Made by a program: the position numbers and the translations under genes
NCBI GenBank assembly: GCA_034437895.1
Contig: DAOTTO010000070.1
Coordinates: forward strand, 1-6,223
DNA from: JANRLJ01 sp034437895
GTDB taxonomy: Bacteria > Chloroflexota > Anaerolineae > Aggregatilineales > Phototrophicaceae
Length of the DNA stretch: 6,223 nucleotides
Direction: 5' to 3'
In this document: positions 1 through 5,194 of the stretch, one piece after another
How the letters are laid out: each line of letters opens with the position of its first letter
Numbering within the stretch: the first letter of the stretch is position 1
The notes under the pieces: generated by a model
Seen by the model: only the letters and a program-made list of their open reading frames with translations
Told to the model about the DNA's origin: nothing
Databases searched by the model: none

Positions 1-11
1 ACCCCCCGGCT

Positions 12-34
12 CCCTCTCCAATACTTGGAGAGGG
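12..34. repeat. Perfect 10-bp hairpin of repeat unit 1
   Basis: CCCTCTCCAA (12-21) and TTGGAGAGGG (25-34) are exact reverse complements separated by the three bases TAC. This is the strongest hairpin of the left repeat unit. It could form in single-stranded DNA or RNA from either strand. No T-run follows it on the minus strand, so a classical intrinsic terminator is not supported. Confidence 0.8.
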
Positions 35-56
35 GGAGAAAAACGCATCTTGAAGT

Positions 57-81
57 CCCCTCTCCATGCAATGGGGAGGGG
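57..81. repeat. Second hairpin of repeat unit 1
   Basis: CCCCTCTCCAT (57-67) pairs with ATGGGGAGGGG (71-81) over 11 positions with one T/G wobble (63 with 75) and a GCA loop. It is followed by a GGGGTGGGG tail (87-95). The same hairpin-plus-tail order recurs in weaker form at about 183-226, which is what makes this a repeated element rather than a chance palindrome. Confidence 0.75.
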
Positions 82-234
82 ATTTAGGGGTGGGGTAAAT
101 GCGTGAGCGAAAGTCCTAAGTTTTTAAATACGCCTTTTTACCCCCTCCCCGAACTCAACGAGGGAGAAAACGCCATGACTTACTCCCTCCCTGTGTACGG
201 CTATCGCTCAGAGGGCTGGGGTGGGGTTCTCCCG

Positions 235-1383
235 CTAATCCACAACGTATAACTCCTGAAAGCCGTTGGTCAGTTTTTCGCCGCCATCAGGACGCGCCAC
301 GACCACATCTTCCACACGGGCGGAAAAGCCTTGATTTTGTAGGATGCTCGGCTCGATGGTAAACAACATGCCTTCTTGCACAGGCGTATCATCGATGGCG
401 GTCAGGAAGGGCGGCTCATGCACATCCAAGCCGATCCCATGCCCCAAACGGTGACGGAAGGCTTCGCCATAGCCCGAATCCGCGATGACGCGCCGCGCCG
501 CTGCATCGACTTCGGCGCAGGTCACTTCGCCAGCTTTTAAAGCCGCCACGCCCGCCGCCTGTGCTTGCATAATCAAACTGTGGACAATCTGAAATTCTGC
601 TGACGGTTCGCCAAACGACACTGTACGCCCATAATCGTAGCAGTAGCCCTCGTGGACAGCGCCAAAATCGAACAGCACCGAACACGGCGGATGCAGTTCG
701 CGGTGCCAAGTCGTCAGCCGATTCATCGTCAACGGCAAATTTGGCCCGCTGTTATAAAGCGAAGTCGTAAAAGACGGCCCCAATGAACCATGCACACGCA
801 GTTGATAATCGACCTCAGCGGTAATTTCCAACTCGGTCATGCCGTGCCGGAGTTTGGGCAAAACGGCTTGTAGAACCGATTCGGTAATTTCGCCACCGCG
901 TCGCATCATGGTGATTTCGGTTTCGGTTTTGATGACGCGCATCCGGCGGCAGATTGCTGTCGCGGAGCTAAACAGCACATTCGGCAGGAGCGTTTGCAGA
1001 TAAACGGCGGTCTGCGCCCCGGCGAGATCACCCAGCGCGACACGCGGAGTCGTGGATAAATGAAAGCCCTTAAGAATATCTAAGACAAGCACCGCCGGAT
1101 CGTCAAAATCGCCCAAGATTCGCAGTTCGGTATCGTCTGTACCACTCAGCCCACCAAACTCTGCCGTCATACGCGGAAGCGCCAATACCGCAGGCTTGTC
1201 GGGCGCAATCCATGCCCCTTCCAGCCACTCGCCCGGATGGATGGTACGCCCGAAGTTGGGAATGTCTCGCGGGATACCCGTCAGATATTGTAAATCCGCC
1301 GAAATCGGCAGAAAAGCGAGATCAGCGCTCTTGCCAAGTTCCTCTTGAAAGCGCCGTAGACGTTCCGCATATACTGTGGTCAT
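235..1383 (-). CDS. M24-family metallopeptidase (Xaa-Pro dipeptidase/aminopeptidase-like)
   Basis: A 382-residue cytoplasmic protein, about the usual length for Xaa-Pro peptidases, with no signal peptide or membrane segment. Residues about 8-145 look like the creatinase N-terminal domain, and about 150-382 are the pita-bread catalytic domain. All five metal ligands expected for a dinuclear centre are visible: D239 (LFDFGA), D250 (YDYGRT), H315 (GHGIGLDVHE), E344 (TIEPS) and E358 (ARVEDVV), plus H322 in the DVHE motif. This supports a working metal-dependent hydrolase, probably cleaving peptides with proline at the second position. The exact substrate is open because creatinase-like members share the fold. 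One oddity: the segment NSGPNLPLTMNRLTT (211-225) has Met220 where relatives usually carry a substrate-binding histidine. The start is ATG at 1383. AAGGA lies at 1395-1399, 11 bases upstream, a slightly long spacing. The stop is TAG. It has its own promoter (1428-1456), so it is probably not co-transcribed with the DUF3226 gene upstream. Confidence 0.9.
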   Translation of the reverse strand: MTTVYAERLRRFQEELGKSADLAFLPISADLQYLTGIPRDIPNFGRTIHPGEWLEGAWIAPDKPAVLALPRMTAEFGGLSGTDDTELRILGDFDDPAVLVLDILKGFHLSTTPRVALGDLAGAQTAVYLQTLLPNVLFSSATAICRRMRVIKTETEITMMRRGGEITESVLQAVLPKLRHGMTELEITAEVDYQLRVHGSLGPSFTTSLYNSGPNLPLTMNRLTTWHRELHPPCSVLFDFGAVHEGYCYDYGRTVSFGEPSAEFQIVHSLIMQAQAAGVAALKAGEVTCAEVDAAARRVIADSGYGEAFRHRLGHGIGLDVHEPPFLTAIDDTPVQEGMLFTIEPSILQNQGFSARVEDVVVARPDGGEKLTNGFQELYVVD

Positions 1384-1427
1384 GTGCTGGTGAGTCCTTC
1401 AAGTTTGGTGATCGTCGTTTCGCTTCC

Positions 1428-1456
1428 ACTATAACAAGCAACGAGATTCAGCGCAA
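1428..1456 (-). promoter_or_regulatory. Predicted sigma-70-type promoter of the M24 peptidase gene
   Basis: Read on the minus strand, a -35-like TTGCGC (1451-1456) and a -10 TATAGT (1428-1433, five of six consensus positions) are 17 bases apart. A TG one base upstream of the -10 (1435-1436) makes it an extended -10. Transcription would begin near 1421, giving a leader of about 37 bases that includes the ribosome site at 1395-1399. This is a prediction from consensus only. Confidence 0.6.
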
Positions 1457-1497
1457 AGACATAAGCGAGGCATTCCTAAAAGTCGTATGTTAGACAT

Positions 1498-2157
1498 TCA
1501 ATCAGTAATCATTTGGCGCAAGAAAAGTTTTATGCTGTCGAATGCAGGGCTATCCCACGACCACCAATCTTGGGTATAGATATCGGTTATCCACCAGCGA
1601 GTATCCCCTGTGACCACCGACTTGCCAGCCAAGAAAACGCGCATTGTTGCTTTGGGGAGAACGTTTTCGGTTAGCGCTAATCCATTGCTTGTTAAACATG
1701 CAAAATAAGCATTGACACATGCGATGATTGAGTCTTCCTTGAATGATTCTAACACCACATTTTCGAGCATCCCCTCAAGCGCATCATCAGGCAAGATTAA
1801 TGTAGAAACTTTGAGTTGATTGCCAAAAGGGACAAAATTCTTTTCAGGTATTGGAAGTTGGTTTAAGACATTCTTTGTATTTGCGTGTCTCAACGCACTC
1901 CTAATACTGTCGAAAGCATTGGTGTTGTAACCTGCATCGCGGACAATGCCAAGATGAGCCAGCCTATCAAAACTGGTGCTGTCTTCAACAAGGTTAGCAA
2001 GAAATAGGCGTAGGCGGTCTTTACCTTTGTAATCCTCAATTTGTATAAGATGACCTATATCTAAGAATTCACATAATGCTTTAAAGAAGGTGACTTCATC
2101 TGCCCCTTCCACGATCAGCAAACGTCCTGGTTTGTCTTCCGCTATGATCTGCGCCAA
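1498..2157 (-). CDS. DUF3226 (TOPRIM-like) protein, partner of the AAA ATPase
   Basis: A 219-residue soluble protein recognised as DUF3226, a family placed with TOPRIM-like folds. Visible family marks are LLIVEGADEVTFFKAL (13-28, with the TOPRIM-type glutamate E17), the KGKD block (44-47), HLGIVRDAGYN (68-78), LPDDALEGMLENVV (122-135) and the C-terminal W-x-W-DSPAFDSIKLFL (199-213). TOPRIM enzymes use an early Glu and a DxD pair to hold metal for DNA or RNA cleavage. Here the DxD-like site reads D74-A-G76, so the second acid is missing, and activity is uncertain. D124, D125, E128 and E132 may supply other acidic residues. The start is TTG at 2157. It is chosen because the family motif begins at residue 13, no ATG occurs before M130, and GAGGG (2166-2170) sits 8 bases upstream, inside the last codons of the ATPase gene. 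Only five bases separate the two genes, so they are almost surely co-transcribed and translationally coupled. Function as the effector of a defence module is inferred. Confidence 0.8.
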   Translation of the reverse strand: MAQIIAEDKPGRLLIVEGADEVTFFKALCEFLDIGHLIQIEDYKGKDRLRLFLANLVEDSTSFDRLAHLGIVRDAGYNTNAFDSIRSALRHANTKNVLNQLPIPEKNFVPFGNQLKVSTLILPDDALEGMLENVVLESFKEDSIIACVNAYFACLTSNGLALTENVLPKATMRVFLAGKSVVTGDTRWWITDIYTQDWWSWDSPAFDSIKLFLRQMITD

Positions 2158-2162
2158 AAGGA

Positions 2163-3236
2163 TTACCCTCGGATTTCAAAGTCCATCTCAACAGCCGCTT
2201 GCATCGTTTCTTGATCGTAACTAGAGGCGGTAATCTGACCCGATTTTCTGCGATCTAAGCGATGATAGCGGAAGTCGTAGGTGTCACTTTCGCTAAATGC
2301 TTGATGTGCGGCACGAATTGTCTCTAAACTGTGGGTCGTGGCGAAAATTTGCACGTTGAAATCACGGGCAGCCTTGGCAATCACTTTCCAGACTTCTTCT
2401 AGCACCGAATAATGTAACCCATTTTCTATTTCATCAATGAGTAGAATTCCATTTTGGGCTTTCCCAATAGCCAGAATCATCTCAGTTACACGTTCTACAC
2501 CTTCACCCATAGCATTAAGTGGCATTAGTTGATTACCAATTTGCCCGTGTATGACGTTGGAATCTCCTAAAGTTAATATAGTGATTGAATCTAAGCGTGG
2601 CTCAAGAATTCGAAGTGCTTCAACTAATCTCGTCTGATTGGCTGTTATATCTTCTAAAAGTAAGGCACTGTACAACTCGGCATTTGATACTTTAGGAAAG
2701 GTTATACCGCTACTTGCAACAAACACAATATTGAAAGGTTCAATATCGATGTTAACCATAGAAAAGATCAATAACTCAATTGCAAAACCCGCACTTATTT
2801 TCTTACCATCTGAATACAAAAATTTTAAGATACGCCATTGATTAAGTTCTACGCCATCAAAATCTATTGCCGCTAAAAATGGTTTAGTTAAACGCTCGAA
2901 ATGTTCGTCATCGCTTAAATCATTTATATTTTCATAATAACTGATTTCAACCTCACGTCCTGTAGCGCCATCAATGCAACTATCAATTGTCAAATGCTTT
3001 TTCACTTCAAGATTGTGAAACAAAGAAGCAGAGGAAAGTTGTGACGGATTTTTACCATTGCTGCGTTTGCGCCTTAGAACTTCATAATTAAAGTGTCCGG
3101 TATTTATAAAGATGGCTTCCAACAGGCTGGTTTTACCCACATTATTTTTTCCGGCGATAAGGTTGATCCGGGCAAGGTCATCCAATTCGAGGTGGTCAAA
3201 GCCTCGGAAGTTTTCGATCTTAAAAGAGGTATACAT
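2163..3236 (-). CDS. AAA15/AAA_21-type SMC/ABC-like ATPase
   Basis: A 357-residue cytoplasmic ATPase of the RecF/SMC/OLD-like class. The N-terminus MYTSFKIENFRGFDHLEL is the typical first strand of these ATPases. Walker A is GKNNVGKT (29-36), an ABC-like signature lies at NAMGEGVERV (241-250), Walker B is ILLIDEIENGLH (264-275, with D268 and the catalytic E269), and the switch histidine is H302 in FATTHS. All catalytic elements are intact. Residues about 45-240 are the long variable insert usual in the family, with a SLFHN motif at 71-75. The start is placed at ATG 3236 rather than the in-frame TTG at 3254, because AGGA (3243-3246) lies six bases before this ATG and the family fold begins here. 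The gene is followed after five bases by the DUF3226 gene. ATPases of this type act as sensors or regulators for TOPRIM nucleases in OLD and PARIS systems, and that role is inferred here. Base composition is distinctly AT-rich against flanking genes, suggesting recent transfer. Confidence 0.88.
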   Translation of the reverse strand: MYTSFKIENFRGFDHLELDDLARINLIAGKNNVGKTSLLEAIFINTGHFNYEVLRRKRSNGKNPSQLSSASLFHNLEVKKHLTIDSCIDGATGREVEISYYENINDLSDDEHFERLTKPFLAAIDFDGVELNQWRILKFLYSDGKKISAGFAIELLIFSMVNIDIEPFNIVFVASSGITFPKVSNAELYSALLLEDITANQTRLVEALRILEPRLDSITILTLGDSNVIHGQIGNQLMPLNAMGEGVERVTEMILAIGKAQNGILLIDEIENGLHYSVLEEVWKVIAKAARDFNVQIFATTHSLETIRAAHQAFSESDTYDFRYHRLDRRKSGQITASSYDQETMQAAVEMDFEIRG

Positions 3237-3242
3237 CTCACA

Positions 3243-3246
3243 TCCT
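3243..3246 (-). promoter_or_regulatory. Ribosome binding site that fixes the ATPase start
   Basis: AGGA on the minus strand lies six bases before ATG 3236. The alternative upstream TTG at 3254 would place this site inside the coding region and has only a T-rich stretch before it, so ATG 3236 is the better start. Confidence 0.65.
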
Positions 3247-3273
3247 ATCAACAAAAAACGCCGGATACCTCGT

Positions 3274-3302
3274 ATTATAAACTATCCTACGGCATGAGTT
3301 TA
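3274..3302 (-). promoter_or_regulatory. Predicted promoter of the ATPase-DUF3226 cassette
   Basis: A perfect TATAAT (3274-3279 on the minus strand) lies 38 bases before the ATPase start. The matching -35 position, 17 bases further up (3297-3302), reads TAAACT, only three of six consensus bases, so the promoter may be weak or need an activator. Transcription would start near 3267, leaving a leader of about 30 bases. It lies in the 80-base gap after the acyl-CoA dehydrogenase stop codon, which indicates that the cassette is an independent unit. Confidence 0.55.
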
Positions 3303-3316
3303 AAAATTCGGCTGCG

Positions 3317-5041
3317 TTAAAACGCGGTCATCAATTTTTCCAGACGCGGCAAGTAATCGGCATCGTCCAGCGCATCATAACCGGGACGCAAGCGGCGGTT
3401 GACGAAATACGTCGCGGCCTCCGGCTTGAGCGTGGGCAGTCCCCGCGCCAATTCCCAATCGGCTTCCGCCAGCAGCAGCGCGGCCTGTGCGACATGCGCC
3501 AACGAATCGACCAACCGCCGAGCATGTGCCTGCCGGAGCCGATCATCAGTCAATCCGGCGATGCGCCCTAATAAGGAAAGGGCTTGAGTCAGGGCTTCTT
3601 GTGTCGTCCAGACATCGACATCCAAGCGCTCATGGTGGATGTCGTCTAATAGGGCGCGGATGAAACGGGCAAACGGCTCATGCAGTCCATAACGGGCAAT
3701 ATCGCGCAAGACCTGTAAGCACAGGACGTTATGTGTACCTTCCCAGCTTTCCAGCACGACCATATCCCGATAAAGTCGCGGCAAGATGCTAAACGATTCT
3801 ATCGCGCCGTTGCCGCCGAGGACTTCTATCGCCCGATGGACGGCCTCGCTGCCGCGTATGCTGGTGATGTATTTGTTGATGTTGACGAAAAGACGATAGA
3901 CCGCTTTTTCGTCGTCGCTGGCCTCGCCTGTCTCGATTTTGTCCAAAAGGGCGGCTAAGGCAAAACTGCTGGCGGTGGCGGCATAAGTCTCGCTCAGAAT
4001 ATCCGCGACGGCTTCCTGTACCAGCGGATAGCTGGCGATGGGACTGCCAAAGGCTTGCCGCGCACAGGCATAAGTCCCGGCTTCGATAGCAGCACGGCGC
4101 ATCACGCCAGCGCAAGCAACAGCATTCATCAGGCGTGAGGTGTTCAAAACAAGTTCGACGGTATTCTTGAATCCGGCATCAACGGGGCCAATTGGATAAG
4201 CGACTGCATCCACAAAATCCAGCTCGGCGCTGGCAAGCAGCCGCGTGCCGAGTTTGTCCTTAAGGCGGCGTAGATAAAAGCCGTTGGTCTCGCCATTTTC
4301 CAGCTTACGCGGGATGAGGAACGCGCCGAGTCCGCGTGTGCCATCGGTTGCATTTACTGGACGCGCCATCACCAGAAATTGATCGGCGTTTACATTCGAG
4401 CAGAACCATTTTTCGCCCGTGATGCGCCATGTTCCGTCGCCTGCATTACGCGCTAGGACGGCATTCGTGCCCACATCGCTCCCGCCCTGCACTTCAGTAA
4501 GGAATTGTGCGCCGTGCTGCATCCGGTCATAATCGGGATCGAGCAGCGGCGGTAAAAATTGTTCGCGCACAGCCTCATCTGCGACAGTTTGCAGAGCGCG
4601 AATCAAGCCCGATGTACACGCTAATCCGCATGAATGACCGTCGGCGGTATGACTGAGCAGATAAAACAGCCCCATCTGCTGACGTGTATTGCCCGCTTCA
4701 GCTTGCAGCGCCATGATTCGCGCTTCCCAGATCGCCCGCCCCACCACATCATGATTTGGATGAAATTCGATCTGCTCCACGCGCTCCCCGATTCCATTAT
4801 AGCGATACAAGCGCGGATGATTGCCAATTCGATCTTCGACTTTGCAGGCTTCATCAATTAGGGTGGCGGCCTTGCCTCCGAAATCGGTCAGATTCGGCGC
4901 GGCAGCAGCATATCCTTCATCGCCTAAGTGACGGCGGAGGACATTTTGTAAATTTAAATCGCTTGTAAAAAAATTCGTGGGCTTGTTGGCTTCCCAAGCG
5001 GCTAAATTCTGCCGACCACGTTGTGTATTATTTTCGGTCAT
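3317..5041 (-). CDS. Acyl-CoA dehydrogenase, AidB-like subgroup
   Basis: A 574-residue FAD-dependent acyl-CoA dehydrogenase family protein. After an N-terminal helical region (about 25-170) come the flavin-binding segments LTEVQGGSDVGTN (181-193) and WRITGEKWFCSN (205-216), the R328-Q-A-F-G contact (328-332), GGNGAIE (409-415) and WEGTHNVLCL (433-442). E434 sits where medium-chain enzymes keep the catalytic base (the YEGT position), so dehydrogenase activity is plausible. The TE-x-QGGSDV and WEG-x-x-N motifs, the long N-terminus and a helical tail of about 125 residues after the core (450-574) match the AidB-like branch. E. coli AidB is an alkylation-response flavoprotein, but many relatives are plain acyl-CoA or isovaleryl-CoA-type dehydrogenases, so no symbol is given and the substrate is unknown. 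The start is ATG 5041, with AAGGA (5050-5054) eight bases upstream. An in-frame ATG at 5095 would add 18 residues, several of them basic, that run through this ribosome site and do not look like the family. Confidence 0.9.
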   Translation of the reverse strand: MTENNTQRGRQNLAAWEANKPTNFFTSDLNLQNVLRRHLGDEGYAAAAPNLTDFGGKAATLIDEACKVEDRIGNHPRLYRYNGIGERVEQIEFHPNHDVVGRAIWEARIMALQAEAGNTRQQMGLFYLLSHTADGHSCGLACTSGLIRALQTVADEAVREQFLPPLLDPDYDRMQHGAQFLTEVQGGSDVGTNAVLARNAGDGTWRITGEKWFCSNVNADQFLVMARPVNATDGTRGLGAFLIPRKLENGETNGFYLRRLKDKLGTRLLASAELDFVDAVAYPIGPVDAGFKNTVELVLNTSRLMNAVACAGVMRRAAIEAGTYACARQAFGSPIASYPLVQEAVADILSETYAATASSFALAALLDKIETGEASDDEKAVYRLFVNINKYITSIRGSEAVHRAIEVLGGNGAIESFSILPRLYRDMVVLESWEGTHNVLCLQVLRDIARYGLHEPFARFIRALLDDIHHERLDVDVWTTQEALTQALSLLGRIAGLTDDRLRQAHARRLVDSLAHVAQAALLLAEADWELARGLPTLKPEAATYFVNRRLRPGYDALDDADYLPRLEKLMTAF

Positions 5042-5097
5042 ATTATGTTTCCTTCTCTTGAACCACCGTGACAGAGAGAAGATCAAGTCAAGCATTT

Positions 5098-5125
5098 AAT
5101 TTATGCAGATTGCGGGTTTTTGCAA
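5098..5125 (-). promoter_or_regulatory. Possible weak promoter of the acyl-CoA dehydrogenase gene
   Basis: On the minus strand TTGCAA (5120-5125, four of six) and TAAATT (5098-5103, four of six) are 16 bases apart. They lie immediately downstream of the 5126-5152 palindrome and about 57 bases before ATG 5041. Matches are modest, and this is offered only as the best candidate in the gap. Confidence 0.25.
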
Positions 5126-5152
5126 TAGGGACGACTCGCCGAGTCGTCCCTA
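5126..5152. repeat. Perfect 27-base palindrome (13-bp arms, 1-base centre)
   Basis: TAGGGACGACTCG (5126-5138) and CGAGTCGTCCCTA (5140-5152) are exact reverse complements around a single C at 5139. It lies in the 153-base gap between the aminotransferase stop codon and the acyl-CoA dehydrogenase start. Similar GTAGGGACG...CGTCCCTAC palindromes occur as dispersed intergenic repeats in several bacterial phyla (my recollection, not a search result). On the minus strand no T-run follows, so it is a poor intrinsic terminator, although the cruciform or RNA hairpin could still slow polymerase or protect the 3' end of the aminotransferase message. The rest of the gap (5153-5194 and 5042-5125) shows only the weak promoter and ribosome site noted for the dehydrogenase. 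Confidence 0.75.
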
Positions 5153-5194
5153 CTTTAAACCAACCAACTTGAGTGCGTAACGACATCAGGCGAA

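Larger units (their letters stand above)
1..234. repeat. Two degenerate copies of a hairpin-rich intergenic repeat element
   Basis: This non-coding stretch holds two imperfect copies of the same composite unit. Unit 1 (about 11-96) and unit 2 (about 141-227) each read, in order: a C/T-rich-to-G/A-rich hairpin, a GGGAGAAAAACGC-like spacer (near 34-46 and 162-172), a second CCCTC...GAGGG pairing, and a final GGGGTGGGGT (87-96 and 218-227). The offset between copies is about 130 bases, and 97-140 between them is AT-rich. Unit 2 has drifted more, and its hairpins are weaker. The left end (ACCCCCCGGCTCCCTC, from base 1) resembles the reverse complement of the right end (ACCCCACCCCAGCCCTC, 212-228), so the whole block may be an inverted-ended, MITE- or REP-like element whose left end could lie outside the window. 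No open reading frame with coding character is seen. Its position just past the M24 stop codon means it could also help end that transcript. Confidence 0.7.

Noticed and set aside
1..234. Possible CRISPR array
   Set aside because: There are only two imperfect copies, units are about 86 bases with internal hairpins, the spacing is irregular for CRISPR, and no cas gene is present.
1212..1493. A 93-codon plus-strand open frame crossing the M24 start and the gap beyond it
   Set aside because: It is antisense to the start of the peptidase and to its promoter, lacks a convincing ribosome site and shows no domain. The minus-strand reading explains the region.
3314..3325. Possible terminator after the acyl-CoA dehydrogenase (GCGTT..AACGC)
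   Set aside because: The stem is only five base pairs, it overlaps the stop codon, and the following T-run comes several bases too late on the minus strand.
3789..4115. A 108-codon minus-strand frame inside the acyl-CoA dehydrogenase
   Set aside because: It is a frame-shifted shadow of the dehydrogenase, rich in Arg, Ser and Gln, with no domain. The main frame is uninterrupted and carries the family motifs.
5042..5095. Extended N-terminus of the acyl-CoA dehydrogenase starting at ATG 5095
   Set aside because: The extra 18 residues overlap a good ribosome site (5050-5054) for ATG 5041. Although the first residues are hydrophobic, the segment is too short and the protein family is cytoplasmic, so a signal peptide is unlikely.
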